DNA of 64,000 nucleotides from JAFGLZ01 sp964622545 (lineage in GTDB: Bacteria > Planctomycetota > Phycisphaerae > UBA1845 > JAFGLZ01). Positions 42,831 through 50,874 of the stretch are shown piece by piece. Under the pieces are notes generated by a model. The model made no database searches, was not told the DNA's origin, and worked only from the letters and a program-made list of their open reading frames with translations. The position numbers were made by a program, and so were the translations under genes. The stretch spans positions 1-64,000 of the forward strand of contig CAZUQM010000016.1 of NCBI GenBank assembly GCA_964622545.1. Reading direction: 5' to 3'. Every line of letters starts with the position of its first letter. The stretch's first letter is position 1.

Positions 42831-43841
42831 ATGGCAGAGGGATTGACCTGGACGATCGCTGACGCCGATCACATGACCGCCCGCGAGATCTACGGCGAGG
42901 TGCTCACCCAGCTCGGCGAGCAGCGCGAGGACCTCGTCGCGATGACGGCCGACCTGGCCGGCTCGACCAAGATCGGCACCTTCCAGAAGCGCTTCCCCGA
43001 CCGCTTCTTCAACGTCGGCATCCAAGAGCCCAACATGTTCAGCATGGCCAGCGGCATGGCCGCCTCGGGCCTCACGCCCGTCGTCTCGACGTTCGCGGTC
43101 TTCACGTCGCTGCGGTCGGCCGAGCAGGTCCGCACCGACATCGACTACCAGAAGCGGAACGTCAAGATCATCGCCACACACGGCGGCACGTCGTTCGGCC
43201 AGGCCGGCACGACCCACCACTGCACCGAAGACATCGCCATCCTCCGGTCGTTCGCGAACATGACCGTCATCGTCCCCGCCGACGGCTACGAGACCGCCAG
43301 GGCCGTCTCGGCCGCGCTCGACATGGAGGGACCGGTCTACATCCGCATCGGACGTGGCTTCGAGCAGCCCGTGTATGCCTCGATGGACTACGCATTCGAG
43401 ATCGGCAAGGCCATCGAGATGCACGAGGGCACGGATCTCACCGTCATCGCCTGCGGCGTAACCGTGCTGCAAGCGGTGGAGGCGGCCAAGTTCCTCAAGG
43501 AGAACAGCGGGCTGACCGTCCGCGTGCTCAACATGCACACCATCAAGCCCATCGACGAGGAGGCGATCATGAAGGCCGTCACCGAGACGCGCCGCATCCT
43601 CACCGTCGAGGACCACAACACCGACGGCGGCCTGGGCACGGCCGTCGCCGACGTCATCGCCGCCAGCGGCAAGGGCTGCGCGTTCCGCAAGGCGGGCATC
43701 CCGCGAACGTATGCGATCGTCGGGTATCCCGACGACCTGCTGAGCTACTACAACATCGACGCCAACGGGCTGATCGAGACCATCAACGGGATCATGCAGC
43801 TCGATTTCGAGGAAGACGAGGACTGGGAGGACGAGGTCTAG
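42831..43841 (+). CDS. Transketolase C-terminal subunit (pyrimidine-binding and C-terminal domains)
   Basis: The 336-aa protein is the second half of a split transketolase or DXS-like enzyme. Motifs include DLAGSTKIGTFQKRFPDRFFNVGIQEPNMFSMASGMA (partly quoted here for position: residues ~40-76), with the conserved Glu of the pyrimidine domain in GIQEPN. GGTSFGQAGTTHHCTEDIA and VEDHNTDGGLGTAVADVI follow. The N-terminal, diphosphate-binding half is not adjacent: glnA lies downstream and a pseudopilin gene upstream. The partner must be encoded elsewhere. GAGGAG precedes the ATG. The acidic C-terminal tail (EEDEDWEDEV) is unusual. Confidence 0.88.
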   Translation: MAEGLTWTIADADHMTAREIYGEVLTQLGEQREDLVAMTADLAGSTKIGTFQKRFPDRFFNVGIQEPNMFSMASGMAASGLTPVVSTFAVFTSLRSAEQVRTDIDYQKRNVKIIATHGGTSFGQAGTTHHCTEDIAILRSFANMTVIVPADGYETARAVSAALDMEGPVYIRIGRGFEQPVYASMDYAFEIGKAIEMHEGTDLTVIACGVTVLQAVEAAKFLKENSGLTVRVLNMHTIKPIDEEAIMKAVTETRRILTVEDHNTDGGLGTAVADVIAASGKGCAFRKAGIPRTYAIVGYPDDLLSYYNIDANGLIETINGIMQLDFEEDEDWEDEV

Positions 43842-43920
43842 GCGCGGGCCTCGATGAGACCTTCCCGAGCCGGCTGTGGGCGGGGAGGGGTCGGTGGCGG
43901 GTCTTTCGCGAAACAACGTC

Positions 43921-43959
43921 TGCGTAGGAAGTGACGAGGTGTCCTACGCAAGCGTAGGA
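43921..43959. promoter_or_regulatory. GCGTAGGA inverted and direct repeats, possible activator site
   Basis: TGCGTAGGA (43921-43929) and TCCTACGCA (43942-43950) are perfect 9-bp inverted repeats. A third GCGTAGGA follows in direct orientation at 43952-43959. They lie about 80-115 bp upstream of the sigma-54-like promoter, a suitable place for an enhancer-binding activator. Confidence 0.5.
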
Positions 43960-44034
43960 TTCACTGATCGGCGTCGGTGGGCGCGATATAGCGTAACGCA
44001 TGAGAAGGCAATAGATTGTGTCTTGGGTTGTCTG

Positions 44035-44050
44035 TGGCATACGAATTGCC
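44035..44050 (+). promoter_or_regulatory. Sigma-54-like promoter of glnA
   Basis: TGGCAT-ACGAA-TTGCC matches the -24/-12 consensus TGGCAY-N5-TTGCW except for the last base. The GG and GC dinucleotides and their spacing are correct. The predicted start is about 185 nt before the glnA ATG. Sigma-54 control of glnA is well known in proteobacteria. Confidence 0.55.
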
Positions 44051-44247
44051 GCTGGTCTTGCCGTCGATGGGACCTTCCAAGTGGGAAGTCATCACGGCAT
44101 TCCAACGAGGCAGACACCCGGCGATGACGGCGGACGGGTCGTCTCGCAGGTGACGTGCCCGGCGACGGCGGGCAGGTCGATTCGATGGACGAGCATCGGT
44201 CGGCGGGTAAGCGATTGAGACCACACGTGAGTCAGGAGTCAAGCAAC

Positions 44248-45708
44248 ATGCCAGTGGCAAAGGACATGGCACCGAAACCCAAAGCGGGTAAGAAGATCAC
44301 CGCGGCCGACTTCTTCGAGTTCGCCAAGAAGGTCGGGGCCGAGATGATGGACATGAAGTTCGTGGACCTTCTCGGCACATGGCAGCACTGCTCGTTCCCG
44401 ATCGAGCTGCTGGACGAGGACACGTTCAAGGACGGGCTGGGCTTCGACGGGTCGAGCATCCGCGGGTGGCAGGACATCCACATGTCGGACATGCTGGCGA
44501 TCCCCGATCCGGCCACGACCGTGCTCGACCCGTTCTTCGAGAGGCCGACGTTGAGCGTGATCGCCGACATCTTCGACCCCATCACCCGAGAGGCGTATTC
44601 GCGCGATCCGCGCTACGTGGCGCAGAAGTCGGTGAAGTACCTGAAGGACACGGGCATCGCCGACACGTGCTACATCGGGCCGGAGCCGGAGTTCTTCATC
44701 TTCGACCAGGTGCGGTACGAGCAGAGCCAGCATCGCGGCATGTACGAGATCGACTCGGTCGAGGGGGCTTGGAACACGGCCCGCATCGAAGAGCCGAACC
44801 TCGGCTACAAGCCGTCGTTCAAGGGCGGCTACTTCCCGGTGAGCCCGACGGACACGTACCACGACCTCCGCGGCGAGATGGTCTACACGATGATGAGCGT
44901 GGGCATCGCCATCGAGGCGCATCACCACGAGGTGGCCACGGCCGGTCAGGGCGAGATCGACATGAAGTTCGCCGACCTGATGACGATGGGCGATCAGTTC
45001 ATGTGGTACAAGTACATCATCAAGAACGTGGCCAAGCGGGCGGGCAAGACGGTGACGTTCATGCCGAAGCCGGTGTTCGAGGACAACGGCTCGGGGATGC
45101 ACTCTCACTTCAGCCTGTGGAAGAGCAAGAAGCCGCTGTTCCACGGCAACCGGTACGCGAACCTGTCGGACATGGGGCTGTACGCGATCGGGGGGATCCT
45201 GAAGCACGCCGCGGCGATCCTGAGCTTCTGTGCCCCGACGACGAACAGCTATCGGCGGCTGACGCCGGGGTTCGAGGCCCCGGTGAACCTGGCGTACTCG
45301 GCCCGGAACCGCTCGGCGGCGGTGCGGATCCCGATGTACTCGAAATCGCCGGCGGCGCGGCGCCTGGAGTTCCGCTGCCCCGACCCGACGTGCAACGGGT
45401 ATCTGGCGTGGAGCTCGATGCTGATGGCCGCGCTGGACGGCATCAAGAACGAGATCCATCCGGGCGATCCGCTCGACCGGGACATCTACGAGATGACGGT
45501 GGACGAGATGGCCGGCATCCCGTCGACGCCCGGCTCGCTGGAGGAGGCCCTGACGGCGCTCGACCTGGATCGCGACTTCCTGATGGAAGGCGACGTCTTC
45601 ACCGAAGACCTGATCGACGGCTGGATCGCGTACAAGCGGGAGAACGAGGTGGACGAGCTGCGTATCCGGCCTCATCCGCACGAGTTCGCGCTGTATTACG
45701 ATTGCTGA
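44248..45708 (+). CDS. glnA: Glutamine synthetase, type I
   Basis: GlnA makes glutamine from glutamate, ammonia and ATP in the cytoplasm, as a dodecamer. The 486-aa product has the GSI blocks LGFDGSSIRGWQDIHMSDM, GPEPEFFIFD, EAHHHEVATAGQGEID, MPKPVFEDNGSGMHSHFSLW and RRLEFRCPDPTCNGYLA. The adenylylation region keeps a tyrosine in RDIYEMT (the position of Tyr397 in enteric GS), and EEALTALDLDRDFL completes the GSI-beta-type C-terminus. AGGAG lies 9 nt before the ATG. Its codon use is richer in G-ending codons than that of the genes to its left. Confidence 0.96.
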   Translation: MPVAKDMAPKPKAGKKITAADFFEFAKKVGAEMMDMKFVDLLGTWQHCSFPIELLDEDTFKDGLGFDGSSIRGWQDIHMSDMLAIPDPATTVLDPFFERPTLSVIADIFDPITREAYSRDPRYVAQKSVKYLKDTGIADTCYIGPEPEFFIFDQVRYEQSQHRGMYEIDSVEGAWNTARIEEPNLGYKPSFKGGYFPVSPTDTYHDLRGEMVYTMMSVGIAIEAHHHEVATAGQGEIDMKFADLMTMGDQFMWYKYIIKNVAKRAGKTVTFMPKPVFEDNGSGMHSHFSLWKSKKPLFHGNRYANLSDMGLYAIGGILKHAAAILSFCAPTTNSYRRLTPGFEAPVNLAYSARNRSAAVRIPMYSKSPAARRLEFRCPDPTCNGYLAWSSMLMAALDGIKNEIHPGDPLDRDIYEMTVDEMAGIPSTPGSLEEALTALDLDRDFLMEGDVFTEDLIDGWIAYKRENEVDELRIRPHPHEFALYYDC

Positions 45709-45714
45709 GTGGCA

Positions 45715-45763
45715 GGGTCTAGTCTAGGGTCTCTAGGGTCTAGGGGTTCGGGGTTCGGGCGGC
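45715..45763. repeat. Heptanucleotide array (7 units) after glnA
   Basis: The units gggtcta, gtctagg, gtctcta, gggtcta, ggggttc, ggggttc and gggcggc run in register, beginning a few bases after the glnA stop codon. Confidence 0.7.
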
Positions 45764-45802
45764 AGCGACTAGGAAAGCCCTGTAACACCTACGAACGGCG
45801 TC

Positions 45803-45844
45803 CCTGTAGCCTCAGTCCTGTAGCCTGAATCCTGAGGCCTGGGC
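45803..45844. repeat. Heptanucleotide array (6 units)
   Basis: The units cctgtag, cctcagt, cctgtag, cctgaat, cctgagg and cctgggc form a second array in the same spacer, of the same type as that at 10922-10984. Confidence 0.7.
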
Positions 45845-46214
45845 TTTTGCCTTCAGCCTCGCGGGGTCTCGGAGCCATGGTGGTTGCCGGCCCGGGGGCC
45901 TTTGCACGGGATAGCACGATCGATTGCTCGCCGGCTGGGGCGAGCCGTCAGCCGTATCTGGCGGCCGCGTTTCAGCCGGGCGCGGCGAGATAGAGGTGAC
46001 CGGGTCGGGCCGTGAGGGACGTCGTTCCCCGCGGAGCGACCCGGTTTGTTTGCGCCACAGCGAGGCCGTGGCGAGGCCTCAACATGTAGCCGGGCGGGCA
46101 CCGACAGGCGGAGCCGTCGGGCAGGGAGCGCTTGCCGGAAGAGATTTCGGCGTTGCGTGGTGCGAGAGAGCATTCGCGCACCGGCAGGAGGACTGGCGCG
46201 CCAACAAAGAGAAC

Positions 46215-46230
46215 GTGCGTCAAGACGCAC
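46215..46230. repeat. Palindrome GTGCGTC-AA-GACGCAC
   Basis: This is a perfect 7-bp inverted repeat with a 2-nt centre. It is the best copy of the dispersed palindrome class. Confidence 0.65.
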
Positions 46231-46272
46231 GCTACGCGCTGGCCTTTCTTGGCCGGGGCACCTTTGCCGCGG

Positions 46273-48231
46273 CTACTTCAGCTCGGCCAGGGCGCGCTCC
46301 AAGGCCCAGCGGGTGAAGAGCGGGTAATCGCCCCGGCCTTGATGCTTCTTGAGGGCCGTCCTCATCCGTGGGATCGCCGGGCGGGCGTGCTCGCCCACCG
46401 CTGACAGCGCGATGGCGGCGTGGAGGCGGACGCGCGGGTCGGGATGCTGAAGGCCGTCTGCGAGCGCCGAGACGGCTCGGGTCCGCACGGCGGGCCCGGC
46501 GCGTTGCGACCTGGTCGGTGTCTGGCTCGATCCGCCGGGCTCCCGTGCCAGATGGCAGCATGCCTCGGCCGCGGCGAAGCGGACGGGTGGGCTCACGTCG
46601 GCCAGCGCGGCCGATAGCGCGTCCTTGGCGGGTGAGGCCTTCTCGCCCAACGCGGCCAGGCCGGTGGCGGCCCAATAGCGGACGCCGGCGTCGGCGTCGG
46701 TAAGCCGTCGGATGAGGTCGGGCATCTTCTCCGGCCCACGACCGACGAGCTCGGCGGCCTCGAGGATGCGACGGACAGGGAACGCGCCGGGCCGGCGAGC
46801 CATGTCGTAGGGCGACTTGCCACCGGCGCGGGCGTGCATGTCGGCCTCGGCGAGCAGGCCCGTGTCGCGGGTGTCGATCATCCATGCGTGCAACACGCCC
46901 CGGAACCGTTCGAGCGTCGTGCGGTGTTCGGGCGAGCCGGCGAGGTTATGCAGCTCGTGCGGATCGGCGTGCGTGTCGTAGAGCTCCTCGGCGGGCTTGG
47001 TCGGGGCCATGAGCAGCTTGGCCGGGCCGGAGAGCTCGCCTGCGGCGGCGAGACGGCGGAGCTCCTTTCGGGTCGGGGTCCGCTCGGAAAAGGTGCTGTA
47101 CGGCATGCGCGGCCGATGCGGCATGACGTTGCGGATGTATTTGTAGCGCGCGTCGCGGACGGCACGGCTCATCTCATAGACCTCGTCGACGCGGTCGCGG
47201 ATGGCGACGACGTAGCGTCGCGGCCGGGCGGCCTTGTCGCCGAGGAACGGGCTGCCCTGCATGCAGCGCGGGATAGCGAGCCCCGCGAGGCTCAGGACCG
47301 TCGGGGCGAAGTCGACGAAGCTGACCAGGCGATCGACCACGTCGCCCGGTGCGGCCGGGGCGAGACGGCGATACTTGTCCGGCAGGCGGACGATCAGCGG
47401 CACGTGGAGGCCCGAGTCATAGAGCCAGCGTTTGTGTCGCGGCATGCCCGTGCCGTGATCGCTGTAGAAGAAGACGATCGTGTCGTCGGCCAGGCCGTCC
47501 TGCTCGAGCTGGCTCAGCAGGTCGCCGACCTGCTTGTCCATGGCCGTGACCATGTCGTAGAGGCGGGCCATGTCGCGGCGGACGACGGGCGTGTCGGGGT
47601 AGTACGGCGGGAGCGGCACCTGGTCCGGGTCGTGCCGCTCGTGGTCGGTGAGTCGCCGGGTCAGGGTCGCGAAGGCGCGCTCGTCGAATCGGATGCGGCT
47701 CTGGTGGGTGGTCATGAGGTTGAAGACGGCGAAGAAGGGCTGGCCGGGTTTGCGTTGGCGATTTCGCCAATGGGCGGTCTTGCTGGAGTCGTCCCAGGTG
47801 CCCTGGGGCTTGGGGAAGTTGTAGTCCTCTTTGACGTTGTTGGTGCAGTAGTAGCCGGCCTCGCGGAGGATCTGGCTGAAGCAGCGGACGTCGTCGGCGA
47901 GCGGGACGGGCCCGCGGAGGTGCTGGCTGCCGAGCGAGCTGGCGAAGACCCCGGTGATCAGGCACGACCGCGCCGGCGTGCAGACGCTGGCTGTGGCGTA
48001 GGCGTGGGAGTAGCGGACGCCCTGTTCGGCCAGGCGATCGATATGCGGCGTCGTGGCGAAGGCGTCGCCGTAGCAGCCGAGGACGGGGCTGAGGTCCTCG
48101 CACGTGATCCAGAGGATGTTGGGTCGGTCGGGTTGGGCGGCGGCGTTGGCCGGTCGGGTTGCGTCGGGCAGGGCGATCGCGAGGGCTATGGCGGCGGTCA
48201 GGTACGATACGAGGTGTCGGTGCGGGGTCAC
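46273..48231 (-). CDS. Secreted sulfatase with C-terminal HEAT-like repeats
   Basis: The 652-aa protein has a Sec-type signal (AAIALAIALP, cleavage near NAAA). It carries the type I sulfatase motif VCTPARSCLITG with the formylglycine cysteine at residue 84, plus WITCEDLSPV (metal Asp) and FFYSDHGTGMPRHKRWLYDSG for the second metal-binding region. Residues ~505-650 contain HEAT-like pairs (GVRYWAATGLAALGEKASPA, PRVRLHAAIALSAVGEHARPA), a combination common in planctomycetes. It should remove sulfate esters from polysaccharide outside the cytoplasm. An anaerobic or FGE-type maturase is needed but is not in the window. Confidence 0.93.
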   Translation of the reverse strand: MTPHRHLVSYLTAAIALAIALPDATRPANAAAQPDRPNILWITCEDLSPVLGCYGDAFATTPHIDRLAEQGVRYSHAYATASVCTPARSCLITGVFASSLGSQHLRGPVPLADDVRCFSQILREAGYYCTNNVKEDYNFPKPQGTWDDSSKTAHWRNRQRKPGQPFFAVFNLMTTHQSRIRFDERAFATLTRRLTDHERHDPDQVPLPPYYPDTPVVRRDMARLYDMVTAMDKQVGDLLSQLEQDGLADDTIVFFYSDHGTGMPRHKRWLYDSGLHVPLIVRLPDKYRRLAPAAPGDVVDRLVSFVDFAPTVLSLAGLAIPRCMQGSPFLGDKAARPRRYVVAIRDRVDEVYEMSRAVRDARYKYIRNVMPHRPRMPYSTFSERTPTRKELRRLAAAGELSGPAKLLMAPTKPAEELYDTHADPHELHNLAGSPEHRTTLERFRGVLHAWMIDTRDTGLLAEADMHARAGGKSPYDMARRPGAFPVRRILEAAELVGRGPEKMPDLIRRLTDADAGVRYWAATGLAALGEKASPAKDALSAALADVSPPVRFAAAEACCHLAREPGGSSQTPTRSQRAGPAVRTRAVSALADGLQHPDPRVRLHAAIALSAVGEHARPAIPRMRTALKKHQGRGDYPLFTRWALERALAELK

Positions 48232-48561
48232 GTTGCGTCCTCCAAGGGCGTGATCTTGTCGTTGAAAGCAGGATTTCCGTCGCCCCTGCGGGGGCTCATT
48301 CTACCTGGTTGCCCGGTACCACGGGCTGGCTTTCGCCCGACGGTGACGTCGCCGACGCCGCTGGGGACAGCGGGGCTCGGTCGCCGTCGGAGACGGCTCC
48401 TCCAAAGGCCAGGAGACAGCATACCGAAGACAGGAGGGGCGACAAGGGACGCCCTCATGCATGACTGGTTGAACGGCAACGCTCCTTGACGGTCGCGTCT
48501 CCGAAGGTGCGGTTCGAGGAAACCTCACCGCAAGCACCTCGACAAGGCTCGGGACCTTACG
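48232..48561. other. Spacer with dispersed-repeat copy
   Basis: No gene is supported. The spacer has a CCGCT/AGCGG hairpin at 48358-48373. From about 48436 a repeat resembles 62124-62260 and carries the ACGGCAACGCTCC-TGACGGTCGCGTCTC core that is also found around the assembly gap. Confidence 0.55.
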
Positions 48562-48580
48562 TCAAGACGCACGGTACGTG
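48436..48580. repeat. Dispersed intergenic repeat, copy 1
   Basis: The order GGGGCGACAAGGGAC, then CAACGCTCC, then AGGCTCGGGA, then CGTCAAGACGCA recurs with changes at 62124-62217. Its right end overlaps the 3' end of the following minus-strand gene and supplies that gene's TGA stop. Confidence 0.5.
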
Positions 48581-50166
48581 CTGTAGCACTCCCACGCGAT
48601 CGGGCCGCCGAGGCGCTTCAGGGCGTAGCCGACCTCGCGGGTGTAGTCGCCGTAGACGATCTGCGTGTGGAAGCCCTCCATCTCGCGGCAGAGCCGCCGC
48701 CAGTCGCCGTCGACGAGGATCTCCATCTGCGAGCGGCACGCCGGGTACGACGGCGTTCCGACGACCTTGCCGCGGAAGCCCTGCCACCTGGTGCAGACCA
48801 AGTTGGGTACGACGCACGTAACGATCTGATCATTGGTGTAGTGCGTCTTGCAGGCCGCGCCGTAGTCGGACTCGTAGTGGGTCATGATCGTGGCCGGCTC
48901 GAAGTCGCGGCCGTTCATCCGGCGCGGTGCCTGGCAGTGGGCCACGAAGAACAGCCCGTCGTGCGGGTAGTGCGAGTTGCACACGAAGGTGGGCCGACCG
49001 GCGATCCACCGCATCAGCACGCCCGGCATCGTGTGCGACAGGTCGGTGTGGCAGTAGGCCGTGTAGCCCTCGTCGTTGGCCAGGCTCAGCACCAGACAGG
49101 CCGGTGTGTCAAGCATGCTGATCTGTTCGTGGCCCATGCACCGGGCGAAGCCGACGTTGCTCGCGCCGGTCTCTTTCATGAGCCGGCGGAGCACGTGCAG
49201 GGCCATGTACGAGTTGAAGACGAACTTGCGGTCGGTCTCGAGCTTGACGTTGGACATGCCGATCAGGGCGGCGGTCTGGGCCTCGACCTCCCGCACGACC
49301 TGGCGGTCGGCACGGGCGGCGGCGAGGCGCTTGGTGAACTCGGCGTCGGTGACGTCGACGAAGTCGTAGCCCCAGACCTCCTTGGCCACGCGTGGGCCGT
49401 TCTCCTGGGCCTCGCGGCTGTAGGCGCACATGCCGCCGATGGTCAGCATCTTGGTGCCCCTGGCGTTCTTGAGGCCATACATGGCCCGCAGGCGCCAGAG
49501 CAGTTCGTCGGCATCGTCGACGACGACGTCGTCGGTGTCGAAGCCCTCGAGCGTGAAGCGATCGCCGCTCTGGCGGAGGAAGCGCCAGTGGGCGATCTCA
49601 AAGCCGAGGTAGAACGGCCCGGACCGATGCCGCACGAACATGATCATCGGCGTGGTCAGCGGCCACTGCGTGCATCCCCCGGCCGCGTAGACGAGGCACA
49701 GATCGGTCTCGGCGAGCGCGAGCTGTTTGAGCTTGGTCTGGGAGTCGAGCACCTCGACGGGCTGGACCTGGATGGGGAAGTCGGCCTGCTCGGCAAGCCG
49801 GTCGAGCTCCTTGGTGATGCGGGCGGCTTCCTCCGCGGCGGCCTGCGGCGTGTGGATGGCGCCGTAGCCGCGCCAGGAGGTCTTCTCTCTTCGGGCGGGC
49901 CGATCGTAGACGAGGATCGGCTTGACGCGGAGGGCAGCGCCCTTCGGGAAGGGCTGGTCGGTGGCGACCGCGCCGGCGGTTGTCCCCATCGCATTGGCTG
50001 CGGCCATGTGGAGTCCTCCCATCGCGACGCCCCCTGCCCCCATACCTTGCAGGAACCCCCGGCGCGACAGACCGGTGGTGTGCTGTGGGTGCGCGTCGGG
50101 ATTCTCACTTGCGCCGGGCGGTGCAGTCCGACGAGGCGATTCGTCGGGGTGGCTCGTGTTGGGCAT
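48562..50166 (-). CDS. Tat-exported protein, possibly related to L-fucose/L-arabinose isomerase fold
   Basis: The 534-aa product has a twin-arginine motif at residues 35-36 (LSRRGFLQGMGAGGVAMGG) after an unusually long n-region. The body reads like a sugar-isomerase-type protein (ILVYDRPARREKTSWRG, LTIGGMCAYSREAQENGPRV, FARCMGHEQISMLDTPACL, HCQAPRRMNGRD). I am not certain of the family. Planctomycetes commonly export such FucI/AraA-like proteins without proof of activity. The ATG at 50166 follows GAAGGGGAC. The upstream frame through the Ns is not coding. The stop codon lies inside a GTGCGTC/GACG palindrome. Confidence 0.6.
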   Translation of the reverse strand: MPNTSHPDESPRRTAPPGASENPDAHPQHTTGLSRRGFLQGMGAGGVAMGGLHMAAANAMGTTAGAVATDQPFPKGAALRVKPILVYDRPARREKTSWRGYGAIHTPQAAAEEAARITKELDRLAEQADFPIQVQPVEVLDSQTKLKQLALAETDLCLVYAAGGCTQWPLTTPMIMFVRHRSGPFYLGFEIAHWRFLRQSGDRFTLEGFDTDDVVVDDADELLWRLRAMYGLKNARGTKMLTIGGMCAYSREAQENGPRVAKEVWGYDFVDVTDAEFTKRLAAARADRQVVREVEAQTAALIGMSNVKLETDRKFVFNSYMALHVLRRLMKETGASNVGFARCMGHEQISMLDTPACLVLSLANDEGYTAYCHTDLSHTMPGVLMRWIAGRPTFVCNSHYPHDGLFFVAHCQAPRRMNGRDFEPATIMTHYESDYGAACKTHYTNDQIVTCVVPNLVCTRWQGFRGKVVGTPSYPACRSQMEILVDGDWRRLCREMEGFHTQIVYGDYTREVGYALKRLGGPIAWECYSTYRAS

Positions 50167-50395
50167 GATGGGTCCCCTTCGGGTCGTAGGTGGTGAGTCC
50201 GACGTGTATGCATTCAGTGTCGATGGCGTCGCGTGCGGTGTCAATGCGTGGGGACGAAGCCGGCAACCATCGGGGGACGTCGCACGAGGGATCGAGCGCG
50301 ACAAGGGGCCGCCTGTCTGCGTGCGGCGCTTCCGCCCCATTGAGATGGACAAGGGCTGCGTGCCCTTATCGCGCCTTTTCGCGCACGTGGCGCTT

Positions 50396-50672
50396 GAACG
50401 GCAACGCTCCCTGACGGTCGCGTCTCTGCCTGCAGACTTCGGGCTGCAGANNNNNNNNNNNNNNNNNNNNNNNNNNNNNNNNNNNNNNNNNNNNNNNNNN
50501 NNNNNNNNNNNNNNNNNNNNNNNNNNNNNNNNNNNNNNNNNNNNNNNNNNCGGGCTGCAGACCACAGGTACCAGGAACGGCAACGCTCCCTGACGGTCGC
50601 GTCTCTGCCTGCAGACTTCGGGCTGCAGACCACAGGTACCAGGAACGGCAACGCTCCCTGACGGTCGCGTCT
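50396..50672. repeat. 68-bp tandem repeat interrupted by an assembly gap
   Basis: Units of 68 bp run from CGGGCTGCAGACC to GCAGACTT. They are visible after the gap at 50551-50618 and partly at 50619-50672, and the end of a unit precedes the gap at 50396-50450. Each unit contains the AACGGCAACGCTCCCTGACG core related to the hairpin arm of MITE A/B. The true copy number is hidden by the gap. Confidence 0.8.
50451..50550. other. Assembly gap (100 N)
   Basis: Exactly 100 Ns, the usual placeholder for a gap of unknown size, lie inside the tandem repeat. Confidence 0.99.
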
Positions 50673-50827
50673 CAGACGGCGTGCCGAGCGCCGTGGGAGG
50701 GGCGACAGGCGACGCCACGGGAGCCAGCGGGGATCGCGGGGAGCCGACCGCGCGGGATGAATCCCCTGGCTCAACCCGGATCGGCAGCCGTCGGATCGGC
50801 TGATTCGTTGTCCTGCCGGACAACGGC

Positions 50828-50847
50828 CCCCGCTGAGGCCAGCGGGG
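50828..50847. repeat. Hairpin CCCCGCT-GAGGCC-AGCGGGG
   Basis: This is a perfect 7-bp stem followed by CTCGGGGG. Similar hairpins are at 62784-62805 and, shorter, at 48358-48373. It lies just beyond the stop of the DUF6259-like gene and could also terminate it. Confidence 0.5.
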
Positions 50848-50874
50848 CTCGGGGGCGGGTCGGGCGCGCGTTCC

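Larger units (their letters stand above)
43842..44247. other. glnA regulatory spacer; plus-strand composition switches here
   Basis: No gene is supported in these 406 bp. The spacer holds the GCGTAGGA inverted repeats (43921-43959) and a sigma-54-like promoter (44035-44050) for glnA. Left of here the plus strand is C-rich and right of it G-rich, in genes of both orientations. No DnaA box was recognised. Confidence 0.55.
45709..46272. other. Spacer with heptamer arrays and palindromes
   Basis: No gene is supported. From left to right there are two heptamer arrays, an ACCGGGTCG/CGACCCGGT inverted repeat (about 45999-46044) and the palindrome at 46215-46230, which abuts the sulfatase gene's 3' end. 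Confidence 0.6.
50167..50874. other. Spacer with tandem repeat and scaffold gap
   Basis: No gene is supported. The centre is a 68-bp tandem repeat broken by 100 Ns, and the right part has a CCCCGCT/AGCGGGG hairpin at 50828-50847. Confidence 0.6.

Noticed and set aside
42622..42846. 74-aa plus-strand frame with a signal-peptide-like start
   Set aside because: It overlaps the transketolase start, lacks a ribosome site and has non-typical codon use after residue 25.
43842..44247. Definite oriC call
   Set aside because: Only the composition switch supports it. No TTATCCACA-type DnaA boxes, dnaA or gidA-like neighbours were seen, so it is kept as a finding, not a feature.
50396..50672. CRISPR array
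   Set aside because: The repeats are 68 bp and directly tandem, with no unique spacers between short repeats and no cas genes nearby.
48562..50823. Extension of the Tat protein upstream through the N gap (753 aa)
   Set aside because: The frame merely stays open through tandem repeats and Ns. The Tat leader and ATG at 50166 define the real start.
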